A stretch of DNA of 64,000 nucleotides from contig CAXXDX010000007.1 in the NCBI GenBank assembly GCA_963677605.2, forward strand, positions 744,001 through 808,000, read 5' to 3'. Below are positions 44,047 through 54,172 of the stretch, one piece after another. The position numbers and the translations under genes were made by a program. Below the pieces are notes generated by a model. That model had not been told where the DNA came from and ran no database searches. It saw only the letters and a program-made list of their open reading frames with translations. The number at the start of each line of letters is the position of its first letter. Position 1 is the stretch's first letter. This DNA comes from JAGLOK01 sp963677605 (GTDB taxonomy: Bacteria; Bacillota; Clostridia; Christensenellales; UMGS416).

Positions 44047-46074
44047 TTAATTTATTTTTATTGCTTCAAATAGATTGAGTTTGTCAATATCTATACTTAG
44101 CATTCCTTCTTTATATTCGAAGTTTACCGGTGCGTTTGCAACCATGCTTGTGACAGCAGAAGGTTTTTTATCTAAAGGCACTGATACCTTTAAGTCTCTA
44201 AGCTCAATTGGCTCATAATAGGATTTTATAAAATACCCTGTTCCGTTTATCAGATGCACATATTGGGAAGAATCATCGTTCTTTTTGGTAAACGAAATTT
44301 CGACCATAGGCGGAGCGGTTGTTTCAAGAGGTTTTATATTAAGAACGTTCTCCAATATATCTGCTATGAAATCGTAAGTATTGGGGAAGCCCAAGTTCTT
44401 AAAAGCCTTTGCCGGATGCCATGGGATGGATACACCGCGGCCTTTGCCATAACTGTTTACCGTAAAAGCGGGATAATCCGTTATATTTGTGTGGTATGCT
44501 GCTTCCGGAGGAGCGAAGAAGTGTGGAGGGATAAGTCGTAGGTATGTTTCTGCGCTTTTTTCATAGTCAGCATAAATATATGTATCATAAAGGTAAACCA
44601 AATCTGTGCTTTCAAAACGCGGGAAGCCTTCTTTTGAGTCAAATTGGAAATAGGCTGATAATAAACCTTCGGCAAGTTTACCGATTCTCTTTATACCGAG
44701 AGACTTTATTACAGGCTCGCGATGCCTTTTGCTTTCTTCGTTATATATGCCTGTGTAGCCGGTAGATATGATTGTGCCGCCGTTTTCTGCAAAATTGTCA
44801 AGCTTTTCTGCTTCACTGATGCTTAGTTTATTAATGTCCGGCAGGATAATTGTTTCGTATTTATCGATAGGCATATTTGCAAATGCGCTTGATGATACAC
44901 AGTCAAACAAGTAATGGTTCTCGCTCAGAATATAGTACCATCCATAGTATTCTGCAAGGATATCGTTGTTTAACCTGTTGTGGAAATCCGCAAACGGTTT
45001 AACCAGCAGCATTTTAGCATTTGATGTTATATTCACATAATCATCTTCATGTTCTTTATGATATTTATATATCTTTTGCAGAGGCTTAAATCCTGATTTG
45101 TCGCGGTGAGTGTCGAGACGGCCGCACATATAGTAATCTGCTGTGCCTCCGTTTGCAAGCGACTGTACAACGCGCATTTCCTGCTGATAGGGTGATACTG
45201 CGGAAAAACGATACATCATATCGATGAAATCAACTGTTGTTACTGAAGCTACTGAATCAGGATAAGTATATTTCTGTGATTTTATTATTTCAGAAGCTTT
45301 GAAGTGGAAGTTTTGTGATTCATGTTCTATAAATGTTCCGGCTTCCCACCTTTGCATGTCCGCATGCGGAGAAAAACATAAATCTGGCTTTATTTCTGCG
45401 AACAAGTCATGAATATTTTTATAATATTCCTTTGTGGTTTCACGTTGGAAAATTAGATATTTTTGGAATACCGGATCGTTTTCGTCTTCTATTTTGGGCA
45501 GGGACTCTCCGAATCTGTCATAAAAGCGTTTCTGACAATTTTCACACTGGCAAATACCCTGCCATCCATGTGTATAGTCATAGGCGACGAAGTATCCGCC
45601 CATATTCATGAAGATACCGTCTGGATTCAATTCCTCGATTATTTCCCGCATTATGCTTAGTGCGTGTTTTTGCTGATATTCGCTGTTAAAGCAGACATGG
45701 ATGTTTCCGTGATAATCGATTATATTTCCTTTGGGACTCATATATGCCCAATCGGGGTGCTTTTCATATACAGGTGTGCGGACTTTCGAAAAATCCACAC
45801 GGCTGAATACTTTTATACCTGCGTCCTGACATGCTTTTATAACATCTTTCAGGCTGTCGCCTTTAAGGTATTCGTTATTAAAATGAAAGGGGAATTTCGT
45901 GTCATAGCTTGCAACAATTCCTCCGGTATTAATGATAACCGTATTTGCATTGAATTCTTGTAGGTCTTTGACGTATTGCTGTGCGCTGATGTCCAACATG
46001 TCGATTTCCCGCATGTTTGTTTGCACTATACGCCACGCTCTGTCCTGCCACCAGTATTTTGCTGATTCTTTCAC
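44047..46074 (-). CDS. GHL6-like hypothetical glycoside hydrolase (paralogue 4)
   Basis: 675 residues, no signal peptide. Barrel features: RIVQTN, IKVFSRVDFSK, LNPDGIFMNMGG (candidate Asp), and cysteine cluster CQCENC followed by FGESLP. The amidotransferase-like domain contains ETIILPDINKLS and GGTIISTG. I prefer the GTG at 46074, which follows AGAGGAG, to an upstream ATG that would overlap the dehydrogenase stop. It is the middle gene of a minus-strand operon between a malate/lactate-type dehydrogenase and an HSL esterase. No transporter is in this operon; the MFS gene diverging at 47437 is the nearest. Confidence 0.75.
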   Translation of the reverse strand: MKESAKYWWQDRAWRIVQTNMREIDMLDISAQQYVKDLQEFNANTVIINTGGIVASYDTKFPFHFNNEYLKGDSLKDVIKACQDAGIKVFSRVDFSKVRTPVYEKHPDWAYMSPKGNIIDYHGNIHVCFNSEYQQKHALSIMREIIEELNPDGIFMNMGGYFVAYDYTHGWQGICQCENCQKRFYDRFGESLPKIEDENDPVFQKYLIFQRETTKEYYKNIHDLFAEIKPDLCFSPHADMQRWEAGTFIEHESQNFHFKASEIIKSQKYTYPDSVASVTTVDFIDMMYRFSAVSPYQQEMRVVQSLANGGTADYYMCGRLDTHRDKSGFKPLQKIYKYHKEHEDDYVNITSNAKMLLVKPFADFHNRLNNDILAEYYGWYYILSENHYLFDCVSSSAFANMPIDKYETIILPDINKLSISEAEKLDNFAENGGTIISTGYTGIYNEESKRHREPVIKSLGIKRIGKLAEGLLSAYFQFDSKEGFPRFESTDLVYLYDTYIYADYEKSAETYLRLIPPHFFAPPEAAYHTNITDYPAFTVNSYGKGRGVSIPWHPAKAFKNLGFPNTYDFIADILENVLNIKPLETTAPPMVEISFTKKNDDSSQYVHLINGTGYFIKSYYEPIELRDLKVSVPLDKKPSAVTSMVANAPVNFEYKEGMLSIDIDKLNLFEAIKIN

Positions 46075-46091
46075 TTTGTCTCCTCTCGCGT

Positions 46092-47123
46092 TTAACATAA
46101 AACAGTGTCTAAGTTTAGGGATTTAGCACATTCGTTAAGCTTTTCTATTATTTCATCATCAAGCTCAATCTCACCCTTTTTATTATAACTCTTTTCTTTT
46201 TGATAAGAACCATATCCCGGAATATGTATTCCGGGCGAGATGTTGTCGATCCGGTCTATAAGCTCTGTGCTTCTGTCTATATAGTCGTTCATATCCATCA
46301 GTGCATCGGCTTTAATAGCTATTGCTGTATGGGATGTGGATTTCCACCTTATGTCTTCGTCATTTTCGGTTTGGTCAAGTATTAAACCCTGAGACATAAC
46401 TCCTGTTAATAGTTCGCACAATATAGCAAGCCCGAAACCTTTATGTTCGCCTATAGGGTATTTTGTTCCGCCGCGCAGCACTTTGCCAGCATCTGTTGTG
46501 TAGTTTCCTTCAGAGTCAACTCCCCAGTGTGCCGGTATTGGTGTGTTGCTTTTAGCTTTTTTAAACATGTCTTCGCCTGATGCATATGCAAGGCAGATGT
46601 CCATCAATACAGGCCATTCGTTTCCTGTTGGGAACGCAAATCCGATTGGAGACTGTCCCACAACTTTCCCCTTTGCACCGGGTACACCCATGGAAGGAAG
46701 CCCTTTGGCTATTATTAGGCCAATATAACCCAGATTCGCAGCCTGTTTAACATATGGATAGCTTGCAAGATAGTGATTGGAATTGCGTACAGTGCAAAAA
46801 CCCATGCCGTGAACGCTGGCTAAATCTATGGCTCTTCTCATAATGTGTGTGTTTATGAGTTCACCGAGGCCGTTGTTGCCATCCCAGTTTTCCATGCACC
46901 CGAAAGAAGAAAGAAGCTTGAACTCGGGATTCACTGTAATTTGTCCTGTTCTCAGCTTTTCCACCCTGCTCGGGAAATTGTGGATATCATGATGACCGAC
47001 ACCACGTTTTGTGATGTCGGAATATATATTCACAATAGTTTTGATGTTTGCGGCAGACATTCCAAGCACGGATAAAATTTCTTTTAAAAATGATTCCAAT
47101 TGTAAAAATGTGACTTTTTTCAT
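46092..47123 (-). CDS. Malate/L-lactate dehydrogenase-family oxidoreductase (Ldh_2/AllD type)
   Basis: 343 residues of the non-Rossmann NAD(P)-dependent family that includes ureidoglycolate dehydrogenase AllD, 2,3-diketogulonate reductase and sulpholactate dehydrogenase. Motifs: GVGHHDIHNFP near 41-51, VRNSNHY with His117, SPIGFAFP and GEHKGFGLAI. The ATG at 47123 follows CGGGAG; an upstream start adds 38 residues not typical of the family. It begins the minus-strand operon. Substrate is probably a 2-hydroxy or 2-keto acid derived from a sugar. An AllD role is possible in principle but other allantoin genes are missing. Confidence 0.88.
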   Translation of the reverse strand: MKKVTFLQLESFLKEILSVLGMSAANIKTIVNIYSDITKRGVGHHDIHNFPSRVEKLRTGQITVNPEFKLLSSFGCMENWDGNNGLGELINTHIMRRAIDLASVHGMGFCTVRNSNHYLASYPYVKQAANLGYIGLIIAKGLPSMGVPGAKGKVVGQSPIGFAFPTGNEWPVLMDICLAYASGEDMFKKAKSNTPIPAHWGVDSEGNYTTDAGKVLRGGTKYPIGEHKGFGLAILCELLTGVMSQGLILDQTENDEDIRWKSTSHTAIAIKADALMDMNDYIDRSTELIDRIDNISPGIHIPGYGSYQKEKSYNKKGEIELDDEIIEKLNECAKSLNLDTVLC

Positions 47124-47436
47124 ATCTACTCCCGTATTGGTTATGATTTGAACCTTAATAAAGTTTATCACAGGCATATTTGGCGACTCAATAAATGAGA
47201 GTACAAAATAAGTATGTTTTTTTGTGTTACCGTTCATTGTTAGCTTCTTTTCGCATGTGCTAAAATTTATTTTATCTACTAATAGGTCTATACATCTGCA
47301 TATATAACAAAGTTTTATAAATTAGGCATGGTTAATGCAGCTATTATTAATCATATCTATAGGCTTTATACTAAAGCTTATTATAATTTATTCCTTTTTA
47401 TGTGTTATGCAGGTTGTTTGTTTTAGGGAGAAGTGT
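47124..47436. promoter_or_regulatory. Divergent intergenic region
   Basis: 313 bases between the dehydrogenase (minus) and MFS (plus) genes. On the minus strand TTGAGT is followed after 16 bases by GATAAA, a weak promoter candidate about 50 bases before the dehydrogenase. No clear plus-strand promoter or palindrome was found. Confidence 0.35.
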
Positions 47437-48600
47437 GTGAAGAAAACAAGTATGACTCTTATGGTTTTTGCATTAATGAATTTTGTTCTTGCAATGACCG
47501 CGGCTGTGTTTACCGGTATATTGGATAAGGTTGCAGATTCGCTTGAAATTACTGTGGCTAATGCCGGATTATTGAATACTATGTATGCTTATGGTGCTGC
47601 TTTTGGAGTTCCCATAACTCTTATTGTGCTAAGAAAGATTGAACGCATAAAAATGCTTAAGATAATGCTTGGAGTCACCATCTTGACGGCTCTTGTCATT
47701 GTTTTGGCAAAAAACTTCGGAGTGCTGCTTGTTATTAGGCTTATTATGGGAGTTGCAGCCAACAGCTATGGAGTGCTTGCCATAACAACGGTGATGGAAC
47801 TTTCCGATAAAAAGAGACAGGGCAGATCTATGGCACTTCTTATAACCGGAAATGCATTGGCATTTGTTATTGGTGTTCCGCTAACGCGGGCGCTGTCTTC
47901 AATGCTTATGTGGCGGGATATTTTTTGGATACTAAACGCAATAATGGTCGTTTCAATTATTTATTTTATTGTATGTCTGCCAGGAGGTGACCACGAATCA
48001 ACAAGATTAAATCTAAGAAATGAGCTTAAATATTTTAAGGATAAAAAAATAGTACTGATAGTAATATTTACACTTACCATGTTTGTGGGAACAGGAGCGT
48101 TTTATACTTATATAACGCCTTATTTGCTTAATTTCTTCCCTTCTGCGGAAGTAATGCTCAGTGTTGTTTTGGTCTTGTTTGGTACAGCAGGTTTTATCGG
48201 TAACTTGATTGGAGGTCATGTATCTGACAAGATAGGTTACTCAAAATCTATGGTATTAGGAGCTGCTTTACAGTTGTCGGCAGTATCAATGATAGTGTTA
48301 TTTCGCTCATTTATGTGGCTGACTATAGCATCTGTGATTTTCTGGCTGATGAGCTTATGGTTTACAGGGCTGCAGCTTAATATGGGAATAGCAAAAGAAA
48401 CAAAAAACAAGTCGAGTTTTATGATAAGCATAAACAGCTCGTCAATACAGCTTGGAAATGCAATAGGCTCTAGTATGGCAGCTGTAATAATTACTTTAAG
48501 CACAATACAAAGCATTGTCTTGGTTACGCTTATAACAAGCTTTACAATTTTGTCGATTCAGTTGATTTCAAACAAGAAATATCCGTCTGATAACCAATAA
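47437..48600 (+). CDS. MFS transporter
   Basis: 387 residues with 12 predicted helices, similar to the arabinose-efflux/AraJ-type branch of the major facilitator superfamily (GVTILTALVIVLAKNFGVLL, then IGGHVSDKIGYSK in the second half as motif A). I prefer the GTG at 47437 because AGGGAG lies just upstream; an in-frame ATG at 47335 adds 34 hydrophobic residues and no ribosome binding site. It precedes a second MFS gene by 18 bases. Substrate and direction are unknown; efflux of an intermediate is as possible as import. Confidence 0.82.
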   Translation: MKKTSMTLMVFALMNFVLAMTAAVFTGILDKVADSLEITVANAGLLNTMYAYGAAFGVPITLIVLRKIERIKMLKIMLGVTILTALVIVLAKNFGVLLVIRLIMGVAANSYGVLAITTVMELSDKKRQGRSMALLITGNALAFVIGVPLTRALSSMLMWRDIFWILNAIMVVSIIYFIVCLPGGDHESTRLNLRNELKYFKDKKIVLIVIFTLTMFVGTGAFYTYITPYLLNFFPSAEVMLSVVLVLFGTAGFIGNLIGGHVSDKIGYSKSMVLGAALQLSAVSMIVLFRSFMWLTIASVIFWLMSLWFTGLQLNMGIAKETKNKSSFMISINSSSIQLGNAIGSSMAAVIITLSTIQSIVLVTLITSFTILSIQLISNKKYPSDNQ

Positions 48601-48618
48601 AAACATGAAGGACAGTGA

Positions 48619-49806
48619 ATGGAGAATCCGATAATTATAAAACAGCCGCTTTGGACAAAAAACTATATTTTGATTCTTGTAAGCAATTTTTTTACTTTCA
48701 TGATTCACTTTGCGCTGTTTACAAACCTTCCGACATATGTGAAAAGCCTGGGCGGGAATAATACTTTGGCCGGGATGACTACGACGATTTACACGCTTTC
48801 GGCATTGGCGGCGCGTCCGCTCTTCGGGTACTTAACAGATAAAATCGGCAGAAGGAAAGTAGTTGTAATCGGAATGGCGGCTTCAATGGCAGCTGCTATA
48901 TGGTTCTTTTTTGCAGATACAATCGCAATGGTTTTTGCAGCGCGCGTTGCAAGCGGAATAGGGATAAGCGCGCTGAGCACGGTTATAGGAACGCTTGTTG
49001 CCGACAATGTTCCTTCCGAGAGGTTATCCGAAGGGGTTGGCTACTCAGGGATATCCATGACTGTATCGACCGCTATAGGCCCGGCTGCAGGAGCCTATGT
49101 TATAGAACTGTTCGGATTTAAGGGACTTTTTGTTTTTGTGTTTTTAATAACATGTATAAGCTTTTTTTGCAGCATGCTTATTGAGTATAGGTCATTTACC
49201 GGCGATGGAGAAAACGAAAGCTCAAATCTGTTTGGCATGATTTTCGAAAAGACATCAGTAAAGCCTTCTTTGATAGCATTGATTCTTGGCGTAGGAAATG
49301 CCAGCGTTGCAACATTTATGACTACCTTTGGAGCTGAACGCGCATTGGAAAGTACGGGAGTTTTCTTTGTGATTTATGCTGCAGTAGGATTGTTTGCAAG
49401 AATAGGTACGGGCAAAATCGCCGATAGAAGAGGCGTTAATGTGGTGTTCTGGCCCGGACTTATTGGGCTATTTTGTGCTTATATTGCATTGGCTTTTACT
49501 TTCTCAATGCCGATGCTTGTAATTGCGGGAATATTTTACGGAATAGGATACGGAATATCTTTTCCTATGATTAATGTAATTGTAATGAAAACCTGTCCTG
49601 CAAACAGAAGGGGAGCTGCTGTTGCGATGCTTTACGCGGGCATGGACATCGGTATTGGAGTAGGGGCTATTATTTGGGGAGCTGTTTCTCAAGGCGCTGG
49701 ATTTACAGCTGTATATCTGGTTGTTGCAGCTGTTGTGATGACTAACGCGTTTGTTTATTACAAGATTTTGCACAAACAGATGAAACCAAGTTATCAGGCT
49801 GAATAG
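48619..49806 (+). CDS. MFS transporter
   Basis: 395 residues, 12 helices, with a well-preserved motif A (GYLTDKIGRRKVV, near residues 72-84) and a second copy in the C half (GKIADRRGVNV). It begins 18 bases after the preceding MFS gene and 71 bases before the aldo/keto reductase, within a plus-strand operon that ends with a hydroxyacid dehydrogenase. Proton-coupled uptake of the glycoside cut by the GHL6-like enzyme at 50917 is a plausible role. Confidence 0.87.
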   Translation: MENPIIIKQPLWTKNYILILVSNFFTFMIHFALFTNLPTYVKSLGGNNTLAGMTTTIYTLSALAARPLFGYLTDKIGRRKVVVIGMAASMAAAIWFFFADTIAMVFAARVASGIGISALSTVIGTLVADNVPSERLSEGVGYSGISMTVSTAIGPAAGAYVIELFGFKGLFVFVFLITCISFFCSMLIEYRSFTGDGENESSNLFGMIFEKTSVKPSLIALILGVGNASVATFMTTFGAERALESTGVFFVIYAAVGLFARIGTGKIADRRGVNVVFWPGLIGLFCAYIALAFTFSMPMLVIAGIFYGIGYGISFPMINVIVMKTCPANRRGAAVAMLYAGMDIGIGVGAIIWGAVSQGAGFTAVYLVVAAVVMTNAFVYYKILHKQMKPSYQAE

Positions 49807-49877
49807 GCTATATAATATTACAAAGCGGACAGAAACTGACAGATTGAAGACATGCAGCATGAAAGCGGGGAATTAAT

Positions 49878-50858
49878 ATGGAGTATGTAAAACTAGGAAA
49901 TACCGGACTGGATGTTTCAAAGCTGTGTTTTGGATGCATGAGTTTTGGCGATTCTGCTAAAGGGCATCACAGATGGGTGCTGGGAGAAGACAAAGCTTAT
50001 GAAATGGTAAAACTGGCTTTGGATCAGGGAATCAACTTTTTTGACACGGCAAATGTATATGCAGAAGGAACTAGCGAAAGGTATATTGGAAAAGCACTAA
50101 GAGAGCTTGCAGACAGAGACAGTATTGCTGTTGCAACAAAAGTTTATGGGAAGATGAGGAATGGTCCAAATGGCGGAGGTCTTTCGAGAAAAGAGATATT
50201 TTGCGAAATTGATAAAAGCCTGAAAAGACTCGGAATGGACTATGTTGACTTATATATCATACACAGATGGGACTATAACACGCCGATTGAAGAAACTATG
50301 GAAGCTTTGCATGATGTGGTAAAAGCAGGCAAGGCAAGATATATAGGAGCATCGGCTATGTATGCTTGGCAATTCCAAAAAGCTCTGTTTACAGCACAAA
50401 AGCACGGATGGACTAGCTTTGTTTCCATGCAAAATCACCTAAACCTTATATATAGGGAAGAAGAAAGAGAAATGATTCCTTTATGTAAAGATGAGAAGAT
50501 AGCTTTGACTCCATACAGCCCAATGGCGGGAGGAAAGCTGACGCGGCTGCTTACTGAAAGCACAAAAAGAGGAGACTCGGATCAAATCATAAAAAGGAAG
50601 TACGGAAGCACTGAGGATATAGATGAGCCGATTATAAAACGAGTTGCTGAGCTTGCAGAAAAATACGGAGCAAAAATGGCGCAGATAGCCCTTGCTTGGG
50701 TTATGCAAAAAGATATGGTGGCAGCACCTATCATTGGAGTAACAAAAGATTATCATATAACGGATGCTGTCAAGGCCCTTGAGATAAAGCTGACACAAGA
50801 AGATGTTTTATATCTTGAAGAACCTTACCTTCCACACAAAGTAGTAGGGGCAAATTAG
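49878..50858 (+). CDS. Aldo/keto reductase
   Basis: 326 residues of the aldo/keto reductase superfamily (voltage-channel beta-subunit/YajO-like branch). The catalytic tetrad is complete: Asp56 (FFDTANVY), Tyr61, Lys88 (ATKVYG) and His129 (IIHRWD). The NADPH-binding end (YGAKMAQIALAWV) is normal. AAAGCGGGG precedes the start. It lies just before a GHL6-like hydrolase; a role in reducing an aldose or ketone aglycone released by that enzyme fits, but the family is promiscuous. Confidence 0.92.
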   Translation: MEYVKLGNTGLDVSKLCFGCMSFGDSAKGHHRWVLGEDKAYEMVKLALDQGINFFDTANVYAEGTSERYIGKALRELADRDSIAVATKVYGKMRNGPNGGGLSRKEIFCEIDKSLKRLGMDYVDLYIIHRWDYNTPIEETMEALHDVVKAGKARYIGASAMYAWQFQKALFTAQKHGWTSFVSMQNHLNLIYREEEREMIPLCKDEKIALTPYSPMAGGKLTRLLTESTKRGDSDQIIKRKYGSTEDIDEPIIKRVAELAEKYGAKMAQIALAWVMQKDMVAAPIIGVTKDYHITDAVKALEIKLTQEDVLYLEEPYLPHKVVGAN

Positions 50859-50916
50859 TTTAGCACAATAATGAGCTAATATACTAAACAGATAAGAATG
50901 AAGGAGCAGAACTTAT

Positions 50917-52896
50917 ATGACATGGTGGCTGAAAAATGATTTCAGGATGATACAGACTAATATACGCGACATTGACGCAAAAATGGACGTTGACAAACTT
51001 ATATCAAAACTCAAGGATATGTCTGCGGATGTTCTTCAGATAAATGTTGGCGGAATAAGCTCTTTTTTTACGACGAAGCTTGAATATCAGGTTCCGAGCC
51101 CGTATCTTGACGGCAGAGACTTGGTTGGCGAAGTAGTTAAAAAGTGCCACAAAAATGGTATCCGCGTAATAGGGCGTTTTGATTTCAGCAAGACGCACGA
51201 GAGTCTCTACCCGAAACATACTGAGTGGTATTACAAGTCGGCAAAAGGTGAGATTATAAACTATAATGACACCGTTCATACTTGTCCGTGCGGGAAGTAC
51301 ATGCAGGAGCTTTCCTCTGAAATTATAAAAGAAGCGCTTGAGAAGTATCCTTTGGACGGGGTGTTTTTTAACTATTTTAATTTTGTGACGTTTGATTACA
51401 GCAGGAATTATTATGGCATCTGCCATTGTGATTCCTGCAAAAAGCAGTTTATGGCTTTTTGCGGAATGGAGCTGCCGGAAAAGGAAGATCATTCTAAGCC
51501 CTCTTATGCAAAATATCTTGAGTTTAAAGAATATATACTGAGCGGGATTTTAGAGCGTATTCATAAAACGGTAAGACAGTTTGGCGAGAATATAGCAATA
51601 AGCACATATCATGCACACAATGTGGACATTATCAGAAACGAATCAAACAGCAGCGTTTTGCGGCCATATCCTTTTATGATATATCAGTCATCAATGAATG
51701 TAGGGACAGCACTTGGGCAGTATGACAAGAAGATTGTTAGCAACTGTGTAATAAATGCGGCCGGTATTTTTAATAGGTTTATGGGAGCATCAAAGGAACT
51801 CACAAGAATCAGGCTTTTGGAAAATATAGCTTCGGGTTCGGTTCTGGACTTTTGCATTGTTGGGGTATTTGAAAACTATCCGGATAATGATAATTTTGAG
51901 TATGTAAAACAGGTATTTGATTTCCACAAACAATACAAAAAGTACTTTGGTGCTATGCAGTCACAGGCAAAAATAGCGCTTGTAATCGAAACTGGATTTA
52001 ATCAGTTCTTTTCTGACAACAAGGATTATCCAGGATTTCTTAAAATTCTTAAAGAAGAGCATATACTTTATGACATTATAGGAACTGAAAAGATACTGGC
52101 TACAAGCGATTCAATGAAACAGTATAAGGCGGCGATTGTACCCAGCCTTGAAGGCATACCGGCTAAAGTGATAAAAGAGATAAGAGATCAGGGCGTTTTG
52201 CTTTTTGTTGCCGGAACTACTGAAAAGCTCAGCAAAGAATATTCGGATGCATTGGGATATGAGGTGCACGGAACACTAGAAGATACAAAAAGCGCGTATC
52301 TTTATGCAAAAGACAAAAAAATATTTAAGCATTTTGTAAAAAGAGACTGGATATTCTTGATGGATAGATTCGGGTTAGTTAAGGAGAAAAGCAATAAAAA
52401 CCTTCTTCCGCTTGTATCCAAAGCATGGTTTGGACCGCCAGAGAGAGCTTATGGGAACTCTGAAACAGATATACCGGGAGCGCTTTACATAAAAGATGAA
52501 AAAGTTGTCTGCTTCCCATGGAATGTCGGCAAGCTTTATTACATGTATGGTTATGAAGACCATAAGCATGCATTTGTGGATGTGCTTGACAATTTTGTTC
52601 CTGAAATAAGACAGTTTTCAACTAACGCGCCTATCAGCGTCGAAACATTCTTTAATAAAACAAAAAACGGCGACTATCTTCTTCAGCTTATTAATCTTTC
52701 AGGCTTCAACGGAACCACTGTTACAAAGCATATTCCGATTCATGATATAGAGGTAACAGTTCCTCTATCGGGCAATATTGAAGCAAGATCGCTAAAAGGC
52801 AATAACATCGAAACTAAAAACAGCAAAAAAGGAACTGTGATAAAAATCAGTGTGTTGGAAGAATACGAAGCAGTAGCCATAAAAGCAGAAAAATAA
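50917..52896 (+). CDS. GHL6-like hypothetical glycoside hydrolase (paralogue 5)
   Basis: 659 residues, no signal peptide, closest in the window to paralogue 1: both begin WW.KN.FRMIQ and share VIGRFD.SK.HE, a DG(I/V)FFN barrel strand and a C-x-C-x2-C cluster (CHCDSC), then STY and RNESN with a candidate Glu. It also has the amidotransferase-like domain (KAAIVPSLEGIP) and a C-terminal beta domain. GAAGGAG precedes the start. An MFS gene follows 35 bases later, repeating the hydrolase + MFS pairing seen at 19948-23095, though in another operon. Confidence 0.75.
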   Translation: MTWWLKNDFRMIQTNIRDIDAKMDVDKLISKLKDMSADVLQINVGGISSFFTTKLEYQVPSPYLDGRDLVGEVVKKCHKNGIRVIGRFDFSKTHESLYPKHTEWYYKSAKGEIINYNDTVHTCPCGKYMQELSSEIIKEALEKYPLDGVFFNYFNFVTFDYSRNYYGICHCDSCKKQFMAFCGMELPEKEDHSKPSYAKYLEFKEYILSGILERIHKTVRQFGENIAISTYHAHNVDIIRNESNSSVLRPYPFMIYQSSMNVGTALGQYDKKIVSNCVINAAGIFNRFMGASKELTRIRLLENIASGSVLDFCIVGVFENYPDNDNFEYVKQVFDFHKQYKKYFGAMQSQAKIALVIETGFNQFFSDNKDYPGFLKILKEEHILYDIIGTEKILATSDSMKQYKAAIVPSLEGIPAKVIKEIRDQGVLLFVAGTTEKLSKEYSDALGYEVHGTLEDTKSAYLYAKDKKIFKHFVKRDWIFLMDRFGLVKEKSNKNLLPLVSKAWFGPPERAYGNSETDIPGALYIKDEKVVCFPWNVGKLYYMYGYEDHKHAFVDVLDNFVPEIRQFSTNAPISVETFFNKTKNGDYLLQLINLSGFNGTTVTKHIPIHDIEVTVPLSGNIEARSLKGNNIETKNSKKGTVIKISVLEEYEAVAIKAEK

Positions 52897-52931
52897 TTAG
52901 AAACTATAATCCGGAAAGAGAATTATAAATT

Positions 52932-54119
52932 ATGAAACAGAAAATTTTCACAAAAGACTTCCTGTTAAACGCCACAATTAACTTTTTAGTTATGCTGATT
53001 TACTATTGCCTTATGGTAATAATGGCGCAATATGCTATGGAGCAGCTTTCAGCCACTCCAAGCCAAGCAGGGCTTGCTGCAGGGCTTTTGATTGTTGCGG
53101 CGCTAATTACAAGGATAGTGTCAGGAAAAGTTATTGAACTGATTGGACGAAAAAAGCTTATTTTTATCGGGCTTATTGTATATCTTGCTGCAATCATTAT
53201 ATACTTTTTTGCCGATTCTTTCCTGTTTCTTGTGCTAAACCGAATACTGCACGGAATAGGATTTGGAATTACTACTACAGCAACAGCAACTATAGTTGCC
53301 AGCATAGTTCCAAAAGAAAGAAAAGGAGAGGGAATCGGATATTATGGCTTGAGTATAACACTGGCTTCCGCTTTAGGGCCTTTTGTCGGAATATACTTTT
53401 ATCAGTATGCTGGATTTGACACTATTTTGATTTTGGGAGTAATTCTTTCGGTTGTAAATTTTGCGGCAGCGTTCTTTTTGAAAGTACCGGAAGTTACGCT
53501 TACCGACAGCCAGAAAAAAGAAGTGAAAAGATTTCACCCAAGTACATTTTTTGAGTCAAGTGCACTCAAAATTGCGGCAGTCGGAATTGTAACGTTCTTT
53601 TGTTATTCGAGCATAATAGGATTTTTGGCTACATACGCAAATTCTATCAATCTTGCTGAGGCAGGAAGTGTTTTCTTTATGGTGTATTCGGTGTCAATTG
53701 TAATATCAAGACCTTTTGCGGGAAAGCTTTATGACAGAAAAGGTGATAAATATGTAATATATCCATCCCTTATTCTTTTTGCAATAGGCATGTATATTCT
53801 AAGCATTGCTCAGACAGGTTTTGTTCTTTTGTTGTCATCGGTATTTTTGGGACTGGGATTTGGCACGTTTGGATCCATTTCGCAGGCTATAGCCATAAAA
53901 ACAGCGCCGTCTCACAGAATAGGGCTTGCAACTACAACGTTTCTGGGTATATCGGAAATGGGTATAGGACTTGGGCCGTATATACTCGGTCTGTTTATTC
54001 CGCTGCTAGGATACAGGGGAGTTTATAAAAGCATTACGGCAGTTATTCTAATTGCAATTATTTTGTATTTTATACTGTTTAGAGAAAACAAGAAGATAAA
54101 CCAAATGGAAGAAGCCTAA
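52932..54119 (+). CDS. MFS transporter paired with a GHL6-like hydrolase
   Basis: 395 residues, 12 helices, motif A as GKVIELIGRKKLI near residue 65 and the second-half equivalent GKLYDRKGDKYV. GGAAAGAG precedes the start. It is 35 bases after the GHL6-like gene and 53 bases before the hydroxyacid dehydrogenase gene, so it is the transporter of this operon. Likely imports the substrate of the adjacent hydrolase. Confidence 0.87.
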   Translation: MKQKIFTKDFLLNATINFLVMLIYYCLMVIMAQYAMEQLSATPSQAGLAAGLLIVAALITRIVSGKVIELIGRKKLIFIGLIVYLAAIIIYFFADSFLFLVLNRILHGIGFGITTTATATIVASIVPKERKGEGIGYYGLSITLASALGPFVGIYFYQYAGFDTILILGVILSVVNFAAAFFLKVPEVTLTDSQKKEVKRFHPSTFFESSALKIAAVGIVTFFCYSSIIGFLATYANSINLAEAGSVFFMVYSVSIVISRPFAGKLYDRKGDKYVIYPSLILFAIGMYILSIAQTGFVLLLSSVFLGLGFGTFGSISQAIAIKTAPSHRIGLATTTFLGISEMGIGLGPYILGLFIPLLGYRGVYKSITAVILIAIILYFILFRENKKINQMEEA

Positions 54120-54172
54120 ATTTAGACAAATGAAAATTTATAAGAGTATAATGAAAATTAAGGAGTGATATT

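Noticed and set aside
29135..47123. A complete allantoin/oxalurate degradation locus (FdrA, DUF1116, AllD-like dehydrogenase, GlxR- and GlxK-like enzymes)
   Set aside because: Allantoinase, allantoate amidohydrolase, ureidoglycolate enzymes, DUF2877 and carbamate kinase are all absent, the AllD-like gene is in a separate opposite-strand operon with a hydrolase, and glycerate enzymes occur in many sugar-acid routes.
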